DNA of 36,631 bases, taken from Komagataeibacter melomenusus (GTDB taxonomy: Bacteria; Pseudomonadota; Alphaproteobacteria; Acetobacterales; Acetobacteraceae). The notes under the pieces are model-generated. The model made no database searches. It was not told the DNA's origin and saw only the letters and a program-made list of their open reading frames with translations. A program made the translations under genes and the position numbers. The first letter of the stretch is position 1; each line of letters starts with the position of its first letter. Where the stretch lies: assembly GCF_013155395.1 (NCBI RefSeq), contig NZ_JABJWC010000037.1:1-36631 (forward strand), given 5' to 3'. Of the stretch, positions 28,865 to 36,631 are shown one piece after another.

Positions 28865-30261
28865 TGCGCGGCGGTGCCCTCCGGGCCTGCCGCAAGGGCG
28901 TGCACCAGTTCGGCAAACCGCGCGCCCCGGGCTTCAAAACCGCTGAACTGGTCAAAACTGGCGCAGGCGGGCGAGAGCATGACCGTGTTCACGCCCAGCG
29001 CGCGGGCGGCCTCACGCGCCTCGGGCACGGCGCGCTCCAGGGTTCCGACAATGCGGCAGGGCACGTCATGCTGCGCCAGCGTTCGGGCCAGCACCGGCGC
29101 GTCGCGCCCGATCAGCAGCGCCAGCGCCACCCGCCCGAACAGCGGCGCAAGCGGCTCGATCCCGCCCGCCTTGGCCGTGCCGCCCGCAATCCACACCATG
29201 CGCTCATGGCAGGCCAGCGCGCGGGCCGTGGCATCGGCATTGGTGGCCTTGCTGTCATTGATGAAGCGGATGCCCTCCACGCTGCCCACCGTTTTCTGCC
29301 GGTGGTCCAGCGCGCTGAAGCTGCGCAGCGCGCCCTCCACCGCAGCCCGTGGCAGGCCCAGATGCAGCGCCATGGCCGTGGCTGCGGCCGCGTTCTCGCG
29401 GTTATGGGTACCGGGCAGGTCGGGCACGTGGGCCAGGTCGGCAATCACGCCATGGCGGTCGCACAACGCGTGCGGCGTGCAGTAGAAATCGCATTGCGCG
29501 ATGTCCGCGCCGCTGATGCACGCCACGGTGGCGCGGGTTGGCGCAAGCAGGCGGTTCAGGCTGGCGTAATCGGGCAGGGTGGCACCCAGCACGGCCAGGT
29601 CGCCCGGCCCCTGATGGTCGAATACATGCATCTTGGCCCGCGTGTAGCCTGCCATGTCGCCGTGCCGGTCGAGGTGATCGGGGGTGAGGTTGAGCAGGCA
29701 GGCGGCATCAAAATGCAGCCGCTCCAGCCGCTCGAGCATGTACGATGACATTTCCAGCACGTACACGCCATCATCAGGCAGCAGCGCCAGGCTGAGTGCC
29801 GCCGGGCCAAGGTTGCCACCGGCTGCCACCGGTATGCCGCCACAGGCCAGCATATGCGCCAGCAGCACGGTGGTGGTGGACTTGCCATTGGTGCCGGTAA
29901 TGCCCGCAAAGCGCGCCCGGCTGCCTGCCGCCCGCACCGCGCGGAACAGCAGTTCGGCATCCGACAGGATCGGTACGCCCGCATCCTTCGCCATGGTGGC
30001 CAGCGGGTGCGGGCTGGGCAGGTGGTGCGGAATGCCGGGCGAGAGCACAAGCCCCGCCAGCCCCAGCATGTTGGCAAATGGCGCAACCTTCAGGCGCGGG
30101 TGGGCGGCAAGGGCCGCGCGTGCTTCGGCCCGGTCATCCCACGCCTGCACGCTCGCGCCCATGGCCAGCAGGGCGGCAACGGCGGCATTGCCGTTACGGC
30201 CAAGGCCCGCCACGCCATAATGGTGGCCTGCGAACAGGGTGGGGGGGAAGGTGGCGCTCAC
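28861..30261 (-). CDS. murD: UDP-N-acetylmuramoylalanine--D-glutamate ligase MurD
   Basis: A 466-residue ligase adding D-Glu to UDP-MurNAc-L-Ala. N-terminal G-V-A-G-L-G-R-N-G-N-A-A, ATP loop G-I-T-G-T-N-G-K-S-T-T-T, central L-N-L-T-P-D-H-L-D-R-H, and C-terminal I-N-D-S-K-A-T-N-A-D-A-T. The start is GTG 30261, overlapping the mraY stop as GTGA. The frame upstream is only a shadow within mraY. It is the one rare start codon in the coupled string. Confidence 0.95.
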   Translation of the reverse strand: MSATFPPTLFAGHHYGVAGLGRNGNAAVAALLAMGASVQAWDDRAEARAALAAHPRLKVAPFANMLGLAGLVLSPGIPHHLPSPHPLATMAKDAGVPILSDAELLFRAVRAAGSRARFAGITGTNGKSTTTVLLAHMLACGGIPVAAGGNLGPAALSLALLPDDGVYVLEMSSYMLERLERLHFDAACLLNLTPDHLDRHGDMAGYTRAKMHVFDHQGPGDLAVLGATLPDYASLNRLLAPTRATVACISGADIAQCDFYCTPHALCDRHGVIADLAHVPDLPGTHNRENAAAATAMALHLGLPRAAVEGALRSFSALDHRQKTVGSVEGIRFINDSKATNADATARALACHERMVWIAGGTAKAGGIEPLAPLFGRVALALLIGRDAPVLARTLAQHDVPCRIVGTLERAVPEAREAARALGVNTVMLSPACASFDQFSGFEARGARFAELVHALAAGPEGTAAQ

Positions 30262-31349
30262 CGCAGTTTCAGCGTGGCCAGACCACACAGCCCCAGCACG
30301 ATGGATACGATCCAGAACCGGATCACGATCTTGGATTCCGCCCAGCCCTTTTTCTCGAAATGGTGGTGCAGCGGCGCCATCAGGAACACGCGCCGCCCGG
30401 TGCGCTTGTACCAGAACACCTGGATGATGACCGAAAACGTTTCCACCACGAACAGCCCGCCCACGATGCACAGCACCAGTTCATGCTTGACCGCAACAGC
30501 CACCGCACCCAGCGCCCCGCCAAGGGCAAGCGAGCCGGTATCGCCCATGAACACGGCGGCAGGCGGCGCGTTGAACCACAGAAAGCCCAGCCCCGCGCCC
30601 ACAAGGGCGGAGCAGAACACCCCAAGTTCGCCCGTGCCGGGCACGGCGTGCAGTTGCAGGTAGTCGGCAAACACATGGTTGCCCACCAGGTAGGAAATCA
30701 GCGCGAACACGAGGGCTGCCACAATGACCGGCACGATGGCCAGCCCGTCCAGCCCGTCGGTAAAGTTCACGGCGTTGCCGAACCCGGTGATGGTGATCAT
30801 GGCAAAGAGCGGGAAGGCATAGCCCAGTGGTACCAGCAGGTCCTTGACGAACGGAAAGGCGAGGTGGTTGGCAAGGTCGGGCGGCATCATGTGCTCGAGC
30901 CAGATGCCGCCGATCAGCGAGGCCCCGAACTCGCAGCCCAGCCGCATGCGCTTGGACACGCCATCGGTATTGCGGCGCGAGAGCTTGAGGTAGTCATCGG
31001 CAAAGCCCACCGCGCCAAAGGCCGCCGTGGTGAGCATGACCGCCCACACGAAGCCGTTGGTCAGGTCCGCCCACAGCAGGGTCGAGCCGAACAGCGAGAG
31101 CAGGATCAGCACGCCGCCCATGGTGGGGGTGCCGACCTTTTCAATCAGGTGGCGTTCCGGCCCGAGCTTGCGGATGGGCTGGCCCCCGCGCTGGATGCGG
31201 CGCAACTGCGCGATCAGCGGGTTGCCCAGGCACAGGCTGATGACCAGCGCGGTCAGGCAGGCAGCACCCGAGCGGAACGTGATGTAGCGGAACAGGTTGA
31301 GCACGGAGGTATGGGCCGCGGCATGGTGCTCGAACAGGTCATAGAGCAT
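30258..31349 (-). CDS. mraY: Phospho-MurNAc-pentapeptide translocase MraY
   Basis: A 363-residue enzyme with about ten membrane helices that makes lipid I from UDP-MurNAc-pentapeptide and undecaprenyl phosphate. Diagnostic motifs: P-T-M-G-G after the first helices, F-A-D-D-Y-L-K (catalytic Asp pair), N-F-T-D-G-L-D-G-L-A, and M-A-P-L-H-H-H-F-E-K-K-G near the C-terminus. The start shares one base with the murF stop (TGATG). Confidence 0.97.
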   Translation of the reverse strand: MLYDLFEHHAAAHTSVLNLFRYITFRSGAACLTALVISLCLGNPLIAQLRRIQRGGQPIRKLGPERHLIEKVGTPTMGGVLILLSLFGSTLLWADLTNGFVWAVMLTTAAFGAVGFADDYLKLSRRNTDGVSKRMRLGCEFGASLIGGIWLEHMMPPDLANHLAFPFVKDLLVPLGYAFPLFAMITITGFGNAVNFTDGLDGLAIVPVIVAALVFALISYLVGNHVFADYLQLHAVPGTGELGVFCSALVGAGLGFLWFNAPPAAVFMGDTGSLALGGALGAVAVAVKHELVLCIVGGLFVVETFSVIIQVFWYKRTGRRVFLMAPLHHHFEKKGWAESKIVIRFWIVSIVLGLCGLATLKLR

Positions 31350-32740
31350 CAGGCCGGTCCCACCGGGGCATCATCGGCCTGCAGGGCGGCTACGACATGG
31401 CGCATGCGGCTGCCAAGGCTGCCCTTGACCATGACCGTATCACCCGCGCGCAGGCCAGCGCGCACCAGGGGGGCAAGCGTGGTGGAATCAGGCGCCCAGG
31501 CGCCCCGCAGGGCAGGAGGCAGGCTGTCAAAAAGTATTTTCATATTCGGGCCGCAACAGAAGACAGCATCCGCATTCGCGCGGACGGCAGGGAGAAGGGA
31601 GGCATGCTCATGCCGCGCAAACGTGCCAAGTTCAAGCATGTCGCCCAGCACGGCGATGCGCCGCCCCGTGGCAACCAGCCCGAGCAGGTCGAGTGCGGCG
31701 CGGACAGACGCCGGTGAGGCATTATAGCTCTCATCAAGCAGGGCAACATTGTCATGCATCACCTTTGCAAGCGCGCCCCGCCCGGCACCGGGGCGGAAGG
31801 TGGCAAGGCCCGCCACGGCCCGGCCCATGTCCGCGCCCGCCGCATGTGCTGCCGCCAGCGCCAGCATGGCGTTTTCAGCCATGTGGCGGCCCGGCGCGTT
31901 GACGCGTGCCACGCCCCGCCAGCCCGGCAGCGTGAGGCTGAAGGTGCTGCCATGCGCATCCTGCGCCACGTCATCCGCCCGCGCGGTGCACTCCGGCGTC
32001 GTGCCCACGCGCCACAGCATGGCCCCGACATGGGTGGCGTTGCGTTCAAAATGGGTATTTCCCGCAATCCCGGCGGGAATGACGCCAATGCCCCCCGCAG
32101 GCAGGGCCAGCAGGAGTTCCGCCTTTTCTTGGGCTATGGCATCGATGCTGCCCATCAGCCCCAGATGCGATGCAGCCACCGTGGTCACTACCGCCACGTC
32201 GGGCCGCACCATGGCGGCGAGCGGCGCGATCTCGCCCGGGTGGTTCATGCCGATCTCGCACACGCAATAGGCACTTGCCGCGGGCAGGCGCGCCAGCGTG
32301 AGCGGCACGCCCCAGTGATTGTTATAGGATGCCACGGCGCAATGGGTCGGCCCGCATGCGCCCAGTGCTGCATGCAGCATGTCCTTGACCGAGGTCTTCC
32401 CCACGCTGCCTGTTACGGCCAGCATGCGGCCCGCAAAACGCGCGCGGGCAAAGCGGGCCATGCCCTGCAGGGCGGCCAGCGTGTCCTCCACCTTCAGGAT
32501 GCGCGGATCATCGCCGCAGGGCTCGTGCGCCACCACGGCGGCAGCACCCGCGGCAAGGGCGGCGGCGGCATGCGCATGCCCGTTGCTGTTCTCGCCAATC
32601 AGCGCAATGAACACATCGCCAGGCTGAAGCGTGCGGGTATCGATCGAGACGCCGGTGCCCGCAATGACCCCTGCGCCAGATGATGGAAAACGCCCCGATG
32701 TCGCGGCCTCAAGGTCCGCGCGGCTCCATAGCACTGTCAT
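31349..32740 (-). CDS. murF: UDP-MurNAc-tripeptide--D-Ala-D-Ala ligase MurF
   Basis: A 463-residue ligase completing the pentapeptide with D-Ala-D-Ala from Ddl. Motifs: ATP loop T-G-S-V-G-K-T-S-V-K-D-M, A-S-Y-N-N-H-W-G-V-P-L-T, E-I-G-M-N-H-P-G-E-I, and D-E-S-Y-N-A-S-P-A-S in the C-terminal domain. Its ATG overlaps the murE stop by four bases. Length is normal. Confidence 0.96.
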   Translation of the reverse strand: MTVLWSRADLEAATSGRFPSSGAGVIAGTGVSIDTRTLQPGDVFIALIGENSNGHAHAAAALAAGAAAVVAHEPCGDDPRILKVEDTLAALQGMARFARARFAGRMLAVTGSVGKTSVKDMLHAALGACGPTHCAVASYNNHWGVPLTLARLPAASAYCVCEIGMNHPGEIAPLAAMVRPDVAVVTTVAASHLGLMGSIDAIAQEKAELLLALPAGGIGVIPAGIAGNTHFERNATHVGAMLWRVGTTPECTARADDVAQDAHGSTFSLTLPGWRGVARVNAPGRHMAENAMLALAAAHAAGADMGRAVAGLATFRPGAGRGALAKVMHDNVALLDESYNASPASVRAALDLLGLVATGRRIAVLGDMLELGTFARHEHASLLPAVRANADAVFCCGPNMKILFDSLPPALRGAWAPDSTTLAPLVRAGLRAGDTVMVKGSLGSRMRHVVAALQADDAPVGPA

Positions 32741-34215
32741 TCAGTCCCCGTCAGGCCACGGATCGCCGTGGCATCATCAAATGGCAGCACCGCATCACCC
32801 ACGATCTGCCCCTGTTCATGGCCCTTGCCCGCCACCACCAGCACGTCGCCTGCGCCCAGCATGTCCAGCCCCGCCGCAATGGCCTGCCTGCGGTCACCGA
32901 TCTCGATGGCGCCGGGGCTGGCCGCCATGATGGCGGCGCGAATGGCGGCGGGCGGCTCGCTGCGCGGGTTGTCATCGGTCACGATCACGGTATCGGCCAA
33001 CTGCGTGGCGGTGGCGCCCATCACGGGTCGCTTGCCCCGGTCGCGGTCGCCGCCAGCCCCCATCACGATCACCAGCCTGCCCGGCGTGTGGGGGCGCAGC
33101 GAGTGCAGCAGGCGGCCAATGGCATCGGGCGTGTGGGCAAAATCGACATAGGCGGCCGCCCCGCCCGGCAGCACGGCGGCGCGCTCCAGCCTGCCACGCA
33201 CGCCCTGCAGCCGGGGCAGGAGGGCAAGGGCGCGCGCGGGCGCATCATCCGCGCGGCCGGACAGGGCCGCGGCCATGAGCAGGTTATCAACCTGGAAGCG
33301 GCCGACCAGATTGATGCTGATCTCGTGTTGCCCCCATGGGGTGGCGATGCGCAGGTCCTGCCCCGTGGGGGTGGCGCGAACGGAGAGCAGGCGGAGGGTC
33401 TCGCCCTGCATGCCGGTGGTGCGCAGCACGAGGGCGCGGCTGCGTGCAATGGCGCGCACGGCGGCGCAGGTCTCGCCGTCCATGTCCGCATTGATGGCGG
33501 CGATGCCCCCTTCGGGCAGGATCGTGTCGAACAGGCGCAGCTTGGCCATGCGGTAATGCGCGGTGGTGCCGTGATAGTCCAGATGGTCGTGGGTGAGGTT
33601 GCTGAAGCCCGCGGCATAGGGCGTGAGCCCATCCAGCCTGCGCTGCTCAAGCCCGTGCGATGACGCCTCGATGGCGACATGCTCCACACCGCCCGCCGCC
33701 ATGGCGCCAAGCAGGCGCATCAGGCCCACGCTGTCGGGCGTGGTGAGCACGGGGCCGCAATCGGGCAGCGGGCATGGGGCCACCGCGCCCAGCGTGCCGA
33801 TGGTGGCGGCCTGCATTCCTTCCAGCGTCCAGATCTGGCGCAGGAATTCCGCCGTGCTGGTCTTGCCGTTGGTGCCGGTAATGGCTGCGATGTGGGCGGG
33901 CAGGCGGGGGGCGAGCGCCCGCGCGATCAGGGCCACGGCACGGCGTGCATCCGCCACCTGCACGCAGGCAACCCCCGGCGGCGGCACGAAATCGGGGTCG
34001 GCCTGCACCAGTACGGCCGCCACGCCATTGGCTACGGCCTGCGGTATGTACGCCCGCCCATCCGCCCGCGTGCCACGCAGGGCGGCAAAGATCACGCCAG
34101 GCCCGGTTGCGCGGCTGTCTGCCGTGATGGCGCTGACAGGACCGGCGGCAGGCACGGGCTGCAAGGCCTCCACGCCCGCGCGGTGCAGGAGTTCGGTCAG
34201 GTTCATGCGTGTCAT
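32737..34215 (-). CDS. murE: UDP-MurNAc-dipeptide--meso-DAP ligase MurE
   Basis: A 492-residue ligase adding the third stem amino acid. The ATP loop is T-G-T-N-G-K-T-S-T-A-E-F, the central domain has E-A-S-S-H-G-L-E-Q-R-R, and the D-D-N-P-R-S-E-P-P motif indicates meso-diaminopimelate rather than lysine, as expected for a Gram-negative. The ATG at 34215 overlaps the ftsI stop (ATGA). A second ATG three codons later is possible. Confidence 0.96.
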   Translation of the reverse strand: MTRMNLTELLHRAGVEALQPVPAAGPVSAITADSRATGPGVIFAALRGTRADGRAYIPQAVANGVAAVLVQADPDFVPPPGVACVQVADARRAVALIARALAPRLPAHIAAITGTNGKTSTAEFLRQIWTLEGMQAATIGTLGAVAPCPLPDCGPVLTTPDSVGLMRLLGAMAAGGVEHVAIEASSHGLEQRRLDGLTPYAAGFSNLTHDHLDYHGTTAHYRMAKLRLFDTILPEGGIAAINADMDGETCAAVRAIARSRALVLRTTGMQGETLRLLSVRATPTGQDLRIATPWGQHEISINLVGRFQVDNLLMAAALSGRADDAPARALALLPRLQGVRGRLERAAVLPGGAAAYVDFAHTPDAIGRLLHSLRPHTPGRLVIVMGAGGDRDRGKRPVMGATATQLADTVIVTDDNPRSEPPAAIRAAIMAASPGAIEIGDRRQAIAAGLDMLGAGDVLVVAGKGHEQGQIVGDAVLPFDDATAIRGLTGTE

Positions 34216-36212
34216 CCCCGCTCGTGCTGGTGGTGGGCGGGCGCGGGCCCGGCTTCATTGCGGGCATGCAGGGCATGGCTGGCGGGTGTTGCCTCGGTCA
34301 CGTCACGCGCGGCATGGGGGCGTGTGGCATGGGGCGCGGTTTCATGCTCATGCTCATGCAGTTTGGCCGTGCCGGGGTCATAGCCCGGCCCCAACGCGCG
34401 GTAGCCACGCGGTATGGCAGGCCGCATGGGAATGGCCAGCGAAGCCTCGATTGCGGCTTCATGCTGCGTATCGGGGAACAGCCCGAGCATGGGGGCAATG
34501 CGCGTGATCATGTGGGCCGTGGTGGGGGCCGCGTTCCACCCTGCCGTGGTCCAGCCATGGGTCTGGGCGGTGGGCTTGGGGCTGTCGAGCATGACGTAGA
34601 TGGCGTAGCGCGGCGCGTTCATGGGGAAGATGCCGGTAAAGGCCGAGACGTTGACATGCTTGAGGTAGCCGCCATGCGCGCCGATCTTTTCCGCCGTGCC
34701 GGTCTTGCCGCCCACGTAATAGCCCGGTGATTCCGCCTTCTGCCCCGTGCCCTTGGCCACGTCGAGGCGCAGGATCCTGCGCAGGATATCGGAATTGGCG
34801 GCCGAGATCAGGCGCTCCGCATCCGCGGGCATGGCGGCATCGGCATCAGCGGGTGCATCCGTCGTGGCGGGGCTGTCCGCCGCGACAAGGGTGGGCCGGA
34901 GCAGGAAGCCGCCATTGGCCGTGGCCGCCGTGCCGCGCACGATGGAAAGCGGTGGCTCCGCCACGCCATGGCCGAATGCCACCGTCATGGTGGTCGATAC
35001 CCCCCAGTTATGCACCGACGGGATGATGGGCCGCCCGGCCTCGGGCAGTTCGATCGGCACGCGCGAGAAGAAGCCCATCCTGCGCAGCCACTCCTGCTGG
35101 CGGGTGGCACCCGCATCGAGCGCGATATGGGCGGCAGCGGGGTTGGAGGAATAGGCCATGACCTCGGGCAGCGACAGCCACGGGGCGAAGTGGTCGTTCT
35201 TCATGTCCGAGATGGTAAAGCGGCCGATCTTGATGGGCGTGCTCGAAAAACTGTCCCAGATATGGGCGACGCCTTCCTGCAGCGCCATGGCCACGGTCTG
35301 GAGCTTGAAGGTCGAGCCGGGTTCGTACATGCCCGTCACGGCGCGGTTGAAGCGGGCATCGGCGGCGGCGCGGCCAAAGTCGTTGGCGTCATAATCGGGC
35401 AGGCTGACCATGGTGATGATCTCGCCGGTATGCACGTCCATCACGATGGCGCAGGCGCCGATGGCCTGGAACATGTCCATAGCGGCCTGGAGTTCGTCAT
35501 GCACCACGGTCTGCACCCGTACGTCGAGCGACAGGCGCAGGGGCTGGCTGTCACTGTCGAGGCGCTTGTCAAAATACCGCTCGATGCCGGCCACGCCATG
35601 ATCATCGATATCCACGCCGCCCAGGATGTGGGCGGCCACGCGGCCCATGGGGTAGCGGCGGCGCTCGCCGGGCTCGAAATAGATGCCGGGAATGCCGAGG
35701 TTGTTGATGGCGAGTTCCTGCGCGGGCGAGATGTCACGCGCCAGATAGACGAACTGCTTGTTCAGCGACAGGCGGCGCTTCGTCTCGGCTTCGTCCAGGC
35801 TGGGCAGCGCGTGCTTGAGCCGGTGGGCGGCATCGCTCGCGTCGATCATTTCCTGCGGGTTGGCATAGACCTGGGCCACCGGCAGCGACATGGCCAGCAC
35901 CTGCCCGTTGCGGTCGGTGACCGAGGCCCGGTGCACCTGCGGCAGCACCACATCGCCCGCGATCATCCCCTTGGGGTCGCTTTTGGGGATGGGGGGCACC
36001 TGTGGCGCGATCTGCTGCTGCTGTGGCGGCAGGGGGTTGATGATCGTGGCCAGGGTCAGCTTGAGCGCAATGGCTGAAAACAGCAGGCAGAACCCCCCGG
36101 CCACGACCACAAGGCGCGCATGCATGCGGTCCTGCGCCATAAGCGTGCGCAGGCTCCCCCCGGGGGGAGCCTGTCCACCTTTGTCTGGCTGGTTGCGAAA
36201 AGGGTCTGGCAT
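34212..36212 (-). CDS. ftsI: Septal transpeptidase FtsI (PBP3), with His-rich tail
   Basis: A 666-residue class B penicillin-binding protein cross-linking septal peptidoglycan. One transmembrane helix (about 33-57) is followed by a Pro/Gln-rich stretch, the dimerisation/pedestal domain and the transpeptidase domain, with Ser300 and Lys303 in S-T-F-K, S-S-N at 355-357 and K-T-G at 503-505. Typical FtsI is about 570-600 residues. Here about 48 extra residues (619-666) hold ten histidines, starting L-H-E-H-E-H-E and ending H-H-Q-H-E-R-G. This tail would be periplasmic. The gene starts 38 bases after the FtsL-like gene and overlaps murE. Confidence 0.96.
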   Translation of the reverse strand: MPDPFRNQPDKGGQAPPGGSLRTLMAQDRMHARLVVVAGGFCLLFSAIALKLTLATIINPLPPQQQQIAPQVPPIPKSDPKGMIAGDVVLPQVHRASVTDRNGQVLAMSLPVAQVYANPQEMIDASDAAHRLKHALPSLDEAETKRRLSLNKQFVYLARDISPAQELAINNLGIPGIYFEPGERRRYPMGRVAAHILGGVDIDDHGVAGIERYFDKRLDSDSQPLRLSLDVRVQTVVHDELQAAMDMFQAIGACAIVMDVHTGEIITMVSLPDYDANDFGRAAADARFNRAVTGMYEPGSTFKLQTVAMALQEGVAHIWDSFSSTPIKIGRFTISDMKNDHFAPWLSLPEVMAYSSNPAAAHIALDAGATRQQEWLRRMGFFSRVPIELPEAGRPIIPSVHNWGVSTTMTVAFGHGVAEPPLSIVRGTAATANGGFLLRPTLVAADSPATTDAPADADAAMPADAERLISAANSDILRRILRLDVAKGTGQKAESPGYYVGGKTGTAEKIGAHGGYLKHVNVSAFTGIFPMNAPRYAIYVMLDSPKPTAQTHGWTTAGWNAAPTTAHMITRIAPMLGLFPDTQHEAAIEASLAIPMRPAIPRGYRALGPGYDPGTAKLHEHEHETAPHATRPHAARDVTEATPASHALHARNEAGPAPAHHQHERG

Positions 36213-36250
36213 GCGGGTTCCGGGCTACAGGGCCGGTAGGGGAGAGACGG

Positions 36251-36631
36251 TCAGTTGCTGACAGGCACCGGCGGCGGCAGGCTTGTCACATGCGGCGTGC
36301 CCAGTGAACTGCCTCCCATGCGGGGTGCGGCGGTGGGGTGCCATGCCGCCTCGGCTATGTCCGGGCTGCGCGGGCGGTAGCTCGCGGCCATGCGGGCAGG
36401 GGCGATCATGCTCTCATGCGGGCTGGGCGGCAGGTGCACCGGCTCGGCCGTGGCCATGCGCTGCTCGGGCAGGCGGGCGTGGTCGGGGGCATGCACGGGT
36501 GCGCGCGGCTCGATCTGGGCCATGGCGCGGGCCAGCCCGTCATGCGGGGCTGCCGGATCGGCATGGCGGGCGGGCAGCCCCGCCACGGCATGCTCGACAC
36601 GAGGGGCCGCCACGGGGGCCGCCATCACGGG
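36251..36631 (-). CDS. Probable FtsL, C-terminal part, cut by window edge
   Basis: The frame is open to the right edge and ends at TGA 36251-36253. The visible 127 residues are low complexity: Pro, Ala, Met, Arg and nine His, with no hydrophobic segment. Its position directly before ftsI is that of ftsL in the dcw cluster, and FtsL of this group can carry a long disordered tail. The coiled coil and membrane helix that would prove it lie outside the window. The identification is by position only. Confidence 0.5.
   Translation of the reverse strand, partial: PVMAAPVAAPRVEHAVAGLPARHADPAAPHDGLARAMAQIEPRAPVHAPDHARLPEQRMATAEPVHLPPSPHESMIAPARMAASYRPRSPDIAEAAWHPTAAPRMGGSSLGTPHVTSLPPPVPVSN

Overview
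The window is GC-rich chromosomal DNA. Its gene order, its meso-diaminopimelate-type MurE, its LpxC/BamD and the remnant of a PQQ-type quinohemoprotein dehydrogenase point to an alphaproteobacterium of the acetic acid bacteria (Acetobacteraceae), most likely Komagataeibacter or a close relative. The genus is inferred from remembered gene content, not from a search.

The left 6.7 kb is accessory in character. It starts with the tail of an MFS exporter, a small uncharacterised protein and a CPA2-type cation/proton antiporter (minus strand). Next comes an AT-rich intergenic island with a near-consensus promoter, which drives an HSL-type alpha/beta hydrolase and an exported GlcG/HbpS-family protein. 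After an imperfect palindromic element come an exported protein of unknown function (minus) and a small lipoprotein. A scar at 5.7-6.6 kb holds the 3' ends of two divergently oriented genes (a haem-c domain and an MFS C-terminus) plus another open-frame remnant, next to tRNA-Asn(GUU).

From 6.8 to 12.6 kb there is transport. A lone SsuA/NMT1-type substrate-binding protein (plus) faces a complete BMP-type ABC importer operon (minus), made of a binding protein, a dual-domain ATPase and two permeases. By family this importer probably takes up purine nucleosides or a related solute. A small gene broken by frameshifts (12.8-13.3 kb) separates it from the essential block.

From 13.3 kb to the right edge every gene is on the minus strand. 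Read in transcription order (right to left) they are: a probable FtsL tail, ftsI, murE, murF, mraY, murD, ftsW, murG, murC, murB, ddl, ftsQ, ftsA, ftsZ, then lpxC, bamD, recN and ligA. This is the division and cell wall (dcw) cluster, followed by lipid A, outer-membrane assembly and DNA-repair genes. Most dcw junctions are 1-4 base start/stop overlaps, so translation is probably coupled. A strong hairpin follows ftsZ, and a candidate promoter lies between it and lpxC.

Mur ligases, MraY and MurG build lipid II. FtsW and FtsI polymerise and cross-link it at the septum. FtsQ/FtsL connect the periplasmic divisome, and FtsA tethers the FtsZ ring to the membrane. Several of these division proteins carry long low-complexity extensions: His-rich in FtsI and the FtsL candidate, Pro/Ala-rich in FtsA and FtsZ. 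These are the most interesting features of the otherwise conventional right half. I did not find a clearly new defence or mobile system.
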